This document shows positions 49,823 to 54,177 of a DNA stretch of 54,177 nucleotides, in pieces. Numbering within the stretch: the stretch's first letter is position 1; each line of letters begins with the position of its first letter. The stretch is taken from IMG/VR virus record IMGVR_UViG_2162886007_000039, positions 1 through 54,177 of that record; one strand, 5' to 3'. This DNA is from a virus. The position numbers and the translations under genes are program-made. Below the pieces are notes generated by a model, which saw only the letters and a list, made by a program, of their open reading frames with translations, had not been told where the DNA came from and searched no databases.

Positions 49823-49963
49823 ATGAAAAATGATATTCAATTTTTCGTTGTCCTGGTAATACTATTGACAATTGTGGCCATGCTTTGGCACGACAAAAAA
49901 CACCCCACGGTGACCGACTCACAAGGCAATTCGTGGGTAACAATGGAGGAAAAACAACAATGA
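49823..49963 (+). CDS. 46-aa membrane protein
   Basis: MKNDIQFFVVLVILLTIVAM then LWHDKKHPTVTDSQGNSWVT. One TM helix (about 6-22), 5 nt after the previous stop and ATGA overlap with the next. Unknown. Confidence 0.45.
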   Translation: MKNDIQFFVVLVILLTIVAMLWHDKKHPTVTDSQGNSWVTMEEKQQ

Positions 49964-50088
49964 GAAAACTAATCGCACTCATACTGATCGCTATCTCGAT
50001 CAGTTTGGCAACGGCGGATGCGGCGTCATGGTGGCAGCGTATCGCTGCGGACATAGCAAATTGTTGGGGAATGTGTAAGGATCGGTAA
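49960..50088 (+). CDS. 42-aa exported peptide
   Basis: MRKLIALILIAISISLATAD then AASWWQRIAADIANCWGMCK: signal peptide and a short Trp/Cys-rich mature part. Coupled to the previous gene. Last gene of the plus operon before the terminator. Confidence 0.45.
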   Translation: MRKLIALILIAISISLATADAASWWQRIAADIANCWGMCKDR

Positions 50089-50112
50089 AAATTCGGTAAC
50101 CGTAACCAAATC

Positions 50113-50145
50113 GGGTGTGGTGGAGAAATCTGCCACGCCCTTTTT
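50113..50145 (+). terminator. Rho-independent terminator of the early operon
   Basis: GGGTGTGG (50113-50120) and CCACGCCC (50133-50140) form an 8-bp stem with one G.U, a 12-nt loop and TTTTT (50141-50145). It ends the 13-kb plus operon and faces the convergent minus gene at 50144. Confidence 0.85.
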
Positions 50146-50302
50146 ATATCTGCACGAATCGCGCGTCTTCCGCCGTGTCGCCCTGGTAGCTTGGATTCGC
50201 GTTGTTCCACGCGGACAACGCGGCGTCCGAGCTCGCGTTGCCAGAGGGGTTAATCACGAATCCTATCACCACGCCATCAACTAATATTTTGTAGGCTTTC
50301 AT
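50144..50302 (-). CDS. Small protein after the endolysin
   Basis: 52 aa from the ATG at 50302 (MKAYKILVDGVVIGFVINPS). Starts 8 nt after the endolysin stop; a longer in-frame version overlaps it. Beta-alpha, soluble. Unknown; possible lysis accessory. Confidence 0.5.
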   Translation of the reverse strand: MKAYKILVDGVVIGFVINPSGNASSDAALSAWNNANPSYQGDTAEDARFVQI

Positions 50303-50309
50303 AAAGTGT

Positions 50310-51311
50310 TTATCCGGCTGGCTCAAGGGCGTAGTATTTATGACCGACCACGGCTGGAATCCCTGGAAATATTTCGTATAGGTAGTGAAGCTGTTCGTCA
50401 CCGGAGTTGTGTGTGACCGAAGGATTGACCAACTTCGCCAGACAGTAGGCGGCTTCGCCAGTTTTATTTTCCGGACCGATCTCACCCGTCACGGCAGGAT
50501 AGGCAACGCCAGTCTTCAAATTCGTCAGTTGTCCCTGGCAACCCATCACCACGGGAGGCACCATTTGGCGAACCTGTGGCGGAATCACGATGTACTGGTC
50601 CTTGTCAGCATTTAGGTATTTCCCGCCATTATAGTAGGCCGTCATTTTTTGGTGGTGCGGGTCGCCGTGGGTCGGACCAGTGCCGTCGTTGCAAACATCA
50701 AGATCGCTTATGAACCGCACGTAACTTCCATCCTCGTTACTGTAGATGACAACTGACCCAATAGTTAGAATAGGCGTCAGACCGGTGTCAGGCTTGCGCT
50801 CGACTGACAGTGCTTTACAAATCGCCTTGCAGATTTTATCGAAATGCGATTCGTAGAGTTTCTTGTCGGCATACGAATCAACAAAACAAACTTCGATCAG
50901 GATTGCTGCTTTGTCTGTCTTGTTAAGGAAAAACAAATCGGTGCGCTTTTTCGCCCCACGGTTTTTCAGGCCGGATGCATCACAAATGTTATCGACGACC
51001 GATTGCGCCAACCCCTGCTGAGTCAAATAAAGACACTCGCAGCCCATCGGCTCATCGGTTGTGTCGTAGGCGTTGAAATGTACGGACACGTCGAGGTCGC
51101 GCCGCTGGGAATTGTGAAAGTCAACGATACGATCAAGGTTCTCACTCTGCGACGTGGACACATCATCATTGAAAGTAACACAACCAACGCCAGCAGCCTT
51201 GAGATAACGGGAGACCGCCGCGACCACGCTCCGTGCTTCGTCAACTTCGTTCAAAAATCCGCTTGCTCCGCGAATATATTTCCCGTGGCCTGATGAGAGA
51301 ACAACACTCAA
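50310..51311 (-). CDS. Endolysin: Amidase_3 plus GH75-like (chitosanase-type) domain
   Basis: 333 aa from the TTG at 51311, with GGGAGG nearby and no better start. Residues 1-170 are an N-acetylmuramoyl-L-alanine amidase_3: His9 (SSGHG), Glu22/25 (NEVDEA), His78 (VSVHFNA), Glu140 (ILIEVCF). Residues 182-330 look like a GH75/chitosanase-type domain: YYNGGKYLNADKDQYIVIPP and GEIGPENKTGEAAYCLAKLV (compare DIGPxxKIGEAS). The first domain cuts peptide stems; the second may cut a host glycan or bind it. No signal, so holin is required. Confidence 0.65.
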   Translation of the reverse strand: MSVVLSSGHGKYIRGASGFLNEVDEARSVVAAVSRYLKAAGVGCVTFNDDVSTSQSENLDRIVDFHNSQRRDLDVSVHFNAYDTTDEPMGCECLYLTQQGLAQSVVDNICDASGLKNRGAKKRTDLFFLNKTDKAAILIEVCFVDSYADKKLYESHFDKICKAICKALSVERKPDTGLTPILTIGSVVIYSNEDGSYVRFISDLDVCNDGTGPTHGDPHHQKMTAYYNGGKYLNADKDQYIVIPPQVRQMVPPVVMGCQGQLTNLKTGVAYPAVTGEIGPENKTGEAAYCLAKLVNPSVTHNSGDEQLHYLYEIFPGIPAVVGHKYYALEPAG

Positions 51312-51326
51312 TGCTGGAAACCTCCC

Positions 51327-51533
51327 TTAATTTCCAGGGGGAGTTCCAGTGTCTGTTTCGATTTCACGTTGTTCTTTTGGAAGCGCCGTGGGTTCAGGCG
51401 TAGGCGTAACGCTTTCCTCGTAATATATCTCCCCCTTATCGTTCAAATCAAATATGCATTGACCGATGAGAAGGCTGGCGCCGATCAACGTGATCAGCGC
51501 CAACCCAAACAGTACCTTCTCTCGTCTGTTCAT
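51327..51533 (-). CDS. Small single-TM protein
   Basis: 68 aa from the ATG at 51533. One N-terminal TM (about 7-24: VLFGLALITLIGASLLIGQC) and a Pro/Glu/Thr-rich tail. Could be a spanin-like lysis protein (i-spanin or an o-spanin without a clear lipobox). 15 nt after it is the endolysin. Confidence 0.45.
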   Translation of the reverse strand: MNRREKVLFGLALITLIGASLLIGQCIFDLNDKGEIYYEESVTPTPEPTALPKEQREIETDTGTPPGN

Positions 51534-51925
51534 CTCTTTTTTGGACCTGGAGCCCCTGGACCTGGGTAATAAACCCAACCGTAACCAGGGAACCATCCCC
51601 ACCCGCCGTTAGCTGGTGGCGGCTTTGGCTCACTTGGCATTGTAGGGATTTCTGGTGGCTCAGGTGGCTGTGGCGTTGGCCGCGCAGGTGGCGAACCGGG
51701 AGAGAAGGCTATCCACTCCCAGTGCGGCGGTGGTGGGTTCGGGCAGAAACTAAGCAGGAAGAAAACATCAGGATTATCTGATGTTGGCGGCAAGAGGATC
51801 GGGTGTGACGGATGTGGTGCATCAGGGTCCGCCTTTATTATTGCATCGCCTGTGATTGTGGCATTATGAATTGAGCCACCTTCTCCTTCGATGTTAGCGT
51901 TTGTAATCTCGATTGGAATTGGCAT
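51530..51925 (-). CDS. Proline-rich protein of lysis cassette
   Basis: 131 aa. Residues 40-95 are about half Pro (PTPQPPEPPEIPTMPSEPKP) and the C-terminus is Gly/Trp/Tyr-rich (NGGWGWFPGYGWVYY). Overlaps the next gene by 4 nt. It could be a structural spacer or periplasm-spanning, but no signal or TM is seen. Confidence 0.45.
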   Translation of the reverse strand: MPIPIEITNANIEGEGGSIHNATITGDAIIKADPDAPHPSHPILLPPTSDNPDVFFLLSFCPNPPPPHWEWIAFSPGSPPARPTPQPPEPPEIPTMPSEPKPPPANGGWGWFPGYGWVYYPGPGAPGPKKR

Positions 51926-51982
51926 ATATTTATTTTTCTTTCTTGGTTTGTTGTTGTTGTACTGGGGAGGAAATTCCTTTGT

Positions 51983-52153
51983 TTACCGAGCCGGGATCGC
52001 TTGAATGACATGGCCGACTCCGCCGCCCAAGAGAAAGGCGAGCAGACCCGTCCAGAACATTATGCGACCGACTTCAACAAGCTTCGGGTTTGAACAAATA
52101 AAATACATTATCAAGCCGATAACTGCGATTAGTAGTGGGAAAACAATAGTCAT
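51983..52153 (-). CDS. Small two-TM protein, holin candidate
   Basis: 56 aa. Two TMs: MTIVFPLLIAVIGLIMYFIC and MFWTGLLAFLLGGGVGHVIQ separated by SNPKLVEVGRI. This is the layout of small phage holin-like proteins. Clear Shine-Dalgarno AGAAAGGAA upstream. Followed by 57 nt of no gene before the Pro-rich gene. Confidence 0.55.
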   Translation of the reverse strand: MTIVFPLLIAVIGLIMYFICSNPKLVEVGRIMFWTGLLAFLLGGGVGHVIQAIPAR

Positions 52154-52175
52154 TTGATTATTTCCTTTCTTTTTT

Positions 52176-52445
52176 TCATGGTTGTTTTTCTTCCGTCTGC
52201 GTTAGTGCAGACTTAAGTCCGTTGGCTTCCATTCGTCCAGCAGCTCGCCCACCAATTAGGCCAACCAAAGCTCCTACAACAGTCGTCAAAATATTACCAA
52301 CGGCTGCTGCGCCACCACTAACGTCGGCCTCTGGAGTCATAATTCGCACTACAAGAATTCCAAGAGTGGACATAATCAGTACCACTCCCACCAAAATGGT
52401 CATCAAAATTACTACAACATCAATTGTTGGCCGTTCTTTGAACAT
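52176..52445 (-). CDS. Two-TM protein, second holin/antiholin candidate
   Basis: 89 aa. TM1 about 9-35 (DVVVILMTILVGVVLIMSTL), TM2 about 50-68 (NILTTVVGALVGLIGGRAAG), hydrophilic tail. First gene of the lysis operon after the promoter at 52460. Two small membrane proteins in a row are compatible with a holin/antiholin pair. Confidence 0.5.
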   Translation of the reverse strand: MFKERPTIDVVVILMTILVGVVLIMSTLGILVVRIMTPEADVSGGAAAVGNILTTVVGALVGLIGGRAAGRMEANGLKSALTQTEEKQP

Positions 52446-52459
52446 TCTTTATTAACTAC

Positions 52460-52487
52460 TTTATATCAACTACCTAAGAACTCGCAA
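52460..52487 (-). promoter_or_regulatory. Lysis operon promoter
   Basis: TTGCGA (52487-52482), 16-nt spacer, TATAAA (52465-52460), then 14 nt to the ATG at 52445. Same TTGCGA and spacing as the promoter at 29837. It begins within the end of the fibre gene. Confidence 0.6.
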
Positions 52488-52492
52488 TCACT

Positions 52493-54177
52493 TTAATGCT
52501 TCTGAATTGTCACCTTTGAACTGTGCGGACCTTCACCGTTGTCATTTGTCGCCGTCACATCGAACGTCGATCGGTTTCCTTGCAGGGAATTTGTGAGGTT
52601 AAAGGTCGTGGTTGCGGAATCGGTTGTCCCCACAACTATGTCATTGCCGGGATGTGTTCGGTGAACTGAATAACCCGTCACATTGTCTTCGGGCGGATTG
52701 CTAGTCCAATTCAAAACGTTTCCACTCGTAACGTGTACTCCTGTTGGAGCGACAGGAGTTGGGCCGGGAGTAGGAGTTGCTGTAGGTGAAGCGGTTGGAG
52801 TAGGCGTTGCCGTGGCGGTTGGCGATGGGGTAGGCGTCGGGCAAACGTCAGCAGTGGCGCCAGCGGTATTTGAATAATCTGATAATCCGCCGCCATCGAT
52901 ATACGCACGAACTCGGTAGCATCGGAATCCGCCTCCCGTGAAGCCGCTAACGTAAGCCGTAGTGTTAGCCGGAACACTATCAATCTGGCTAAACGCTCCA
53001 TCGCAGGCCAATGCTCGCTCTATCCTGAAGCCACTTTCGTCGGTAGCGTTATCAGTCCAAGTAAGCGTGATCTGCTGACATTCCGTAGCCGTTGCCAACA
53101 GATCGCTCGGAGCTCCATTAGGCGAAGGCGTTGTTGTCGGTGTAGGCGTTGGTGTAGGTGTCGGAGTGAATGTCGCCGACGGGGTTGGGGTTGGCGTAGG
53201 CGTTGGCGTGAACGTCGCGGTAGCGCTCGGAGTAGCACTGGGAGTCGCGCTCGGTGTGGGAGTCGGAGTAAACGTAGCCGTGGCTGTAGCTGTCGGAGTA
53301 GGAGTTGGGGCTGAAGCGCACGAGGAATTGTTGGTTGGAGCCGAGTTTGCATCTGGATTGCACGCGCGATATGAGCGAACCTGATAGCAGTAACTCGTTC
53401 CTGGGCTTAATCCAACGTTCTGGTACGTGTTGACACTTGCGCCGACTGTCGCGATTTGGGTTACATTCGAGCAAGTTGGACTGCCACGATAAATCTTAAA
53501 TCCAGTTTCATTGTTCGAGTTATCTGTCCATGCAAGGTTAATCTGAGTCTCAGAAATCTGGGTGCAAGTCAATGTGGTTGGAGCAGTAGGAGCACCGCAC
53601 GTTGCTGTCGGGGTGGGCGTTGGAGTAGATGTAGCCGTAGCTGTAGCAGATGGAGTCGCGGTAGGAGTAGACGTTGCAGACGGACTTGCGGTAGGAGTTG
53701 GGGTTGGACTAGCACCGCTCACCAGCGGATGCGGATATGTAAATGTTCCGGTGTAGGCTACTCCGTTAAGTGCTGCATTGTATGTGGTCGAAACCTGAGA
53801 AGGGGTTGTGTTAGCGGGGAAACTGTTTCCCAGATTAAAAAATGAATAATTGATCCGTGGTCCATTGGCGCTAAACTGAGATACAGGAGGAAAAATTAAC
53901 GGGATAGGAGTCCCAGTGGGGGGCTGATGGCTGTTATTCCAATTATAGCTTGGCTCGATAACCATGTGTGGAGGTTCACCGGGATGAGTGACGTTTACCC
54001 AGGCACCACTTACAACGTTTAGTAAATCAGTTCTGCCGCATCCTCCTGGCGCATCGAATGATTCATGCACTTTATAAATCTTATAGGGTGATCCTGCATT
54101 AAATATCATGTGACCGAAGTTAGCACCACCAGCATTGTAATACTTGATAGTAGTGGCGGTGTTTGAGATGATAGGGG
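52493..54177 (-). CDS. Exported beta-helix/FN3 fibre-like protein, C-terminal part (from 1318)
   Basis: Continues the 979-aa gene from 1318 through 1 = 54115. This part spans residues 442-979 plus the repeated 63 bp. The ATG at 54109 is internal. It has Pro-Thr-Ala-Ser spacer blocks (TPTPT) at about 575-612, 708-770 and 867-893, between three FN3 domains (about 617-703, 774-866 and 894-979; each has a (V/I)xLxWxDN or LNWTSN strand). Such FN3/PT repeats are typical of secreted glycan-acting enzymes of Verrucomicrobia-like bacteria. Confidence 0.75.
   Translation of the reverse strand, partial: PIISNTATTIKYYNAGGANFGHMIFNAGSPYKIYKVHESFDAPGGCGRTDLLNVVSGAWVNVTHPGEPPHMVIEPSYNWNNSHQPPTGTPIPLIFPPVSQFSANGPRINYSFFNLGNSFPANTTPSQVSTTYNAALNGVAYTGTFTYPHPLVSGASPTPTPTASPSATSTPTATPSATATATSTPTPTPTATCGAPTAPTTLTCTQISETQINLAWTDNSNNETGFKIYRGSPTCSNVTQIATVGASVNTYQNVGLSPGTSYCYQVRSYRACNPDANSAPTNNSSCASAPTPTPTATATATFTPTPTPSATPSATPSATATFTPTPTPTPTPSATFTPTPTPTPTPTTTPSPNGAPSDLLATATECQQITLTWTDNATDESGFRIERALACDGAFSQIDSVPANTTAYVSGFTGGGFRCYRVRAYIDGGGLSDYSNTAGATADVCPTPTPSPTATATPTPTASPTATPTPGPTPVAPTGVHVTSGNVLNWTSNPPEDNVTGYSVHRTHPGNDIVVGTTDSATTTFNLTNSLQGNRSTFDVTATNDNGEGPHSSKVTIQKH
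54115..54177. repeat. 63-bp terminal direct repeat (copy 2)
   Basis: Identical to 1-63; see that entry. Confidence 0.95.

Noticed and set aside
37040-50088. CRISPR array
   Set aside because: Iterons at 47558 have 10-bp period and no spacers; no direct repeats with regular 30-bp spacing were seen anywhere.
54109-54109. ATG at 54109 as the start of the FN3 protein
   Set aside because: The frame continues through the circular join to the ATG at 1318 with a signal peptide.

Overview
The window is a complete, circularly closed genome of a tailed phage. Its first 63 bases are repeated exactly as its last 63 (1-63 = 54115-54177), so the unit length is 54,114 bp, and one 979-codon gene runs across the join. 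The gene set is podovirus-like: large terminase, a 795-aa portal, an acidic coiled-coil scaffold candidate, a major-capsid candidate, three large internal-virion/ejection-type proteins, a long run of fibre and beta-helix proteins, and a holin/endolysin cassette. I see no tape measure, sheath, integrase, DNA or RNA polymerase, or tRNA. The host is not stated by the sequence. Pro-Thr linkers with FN3 domains, a repeated Cys-rich 'TGACC' module, a chitosanase-like endolysin domain and heavy use of Sec-type signal peptides resemble the Verrucomicrobia/Planctomycetes sphere. This host inference is weak.

Layout as a circle. (1) Minus, 10326 to 1 and on through 54177 to 52493: capsid candidate, a capsid-tail hairpin, an Ig-like adaptor, fibres and beta-helix proteins. 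(2) Plus, 10530-17273: one adaptor-like protein and three internal-virion proteins, inverted relative to the virion genes on both sides. (3) Minus, 29815 to 17270: small genes, glycosyltransferases and methyltransferases, terminase, homing endonuclease, portal, scaffold. (4) Plus, 29875-34268: a large structural protein, a Cys-rich protein and membrane proteins. (5) Minus, 36952 to 34337: a possible small terminase/HTH protein, a repeat-rich 470-bp non-coding stretch and small genes. (6) Plus, 37040-50088: the early region of about 45 small tightly packed genes, including an OB-fold ssDNA-binding-like protein, HNH nucleases, a DnaJ-type zinc protein, a sigma-region-4-like HTH protein, a lambda-O-like initiator with iterons inside the gene, and a DUF1064 nuclease. 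It closes with a rho-independent terminator. (7) Minus, 52445 to 50144: two small membrane proteins (holin candidates), a proline-rich protein, a single-TM protein, an amidase endolysin and a small protein.

The genes work as blocks. The early block (replication, nucleases, many tiny accessory and exported proteins) diverges from a shared control region at 36953-37039. Late blocks start from back-to-back promoters at 29829-29864 and from promoters at about 10494 and 52487. In nearly every transcription unit the best sigma70-like -10 box lies only 6-14 nt before the start codon, so the first mRNA codon would be at or within a few bases of +1 (leaderless or near-leaderless). Some internal genes instead have clear Shine-Dalgarno sequences. 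Points most worth a second look are the 10-bp-periodic iterons inside the initiator gene, Sec signals on fibre/beta-helix proteins and a membrane extension on the capsid candidate, a homing endonuclease sitting at the end of a DUF1064 gene whose last codons are present twice, and a structured non-coding element at 39795-39972.
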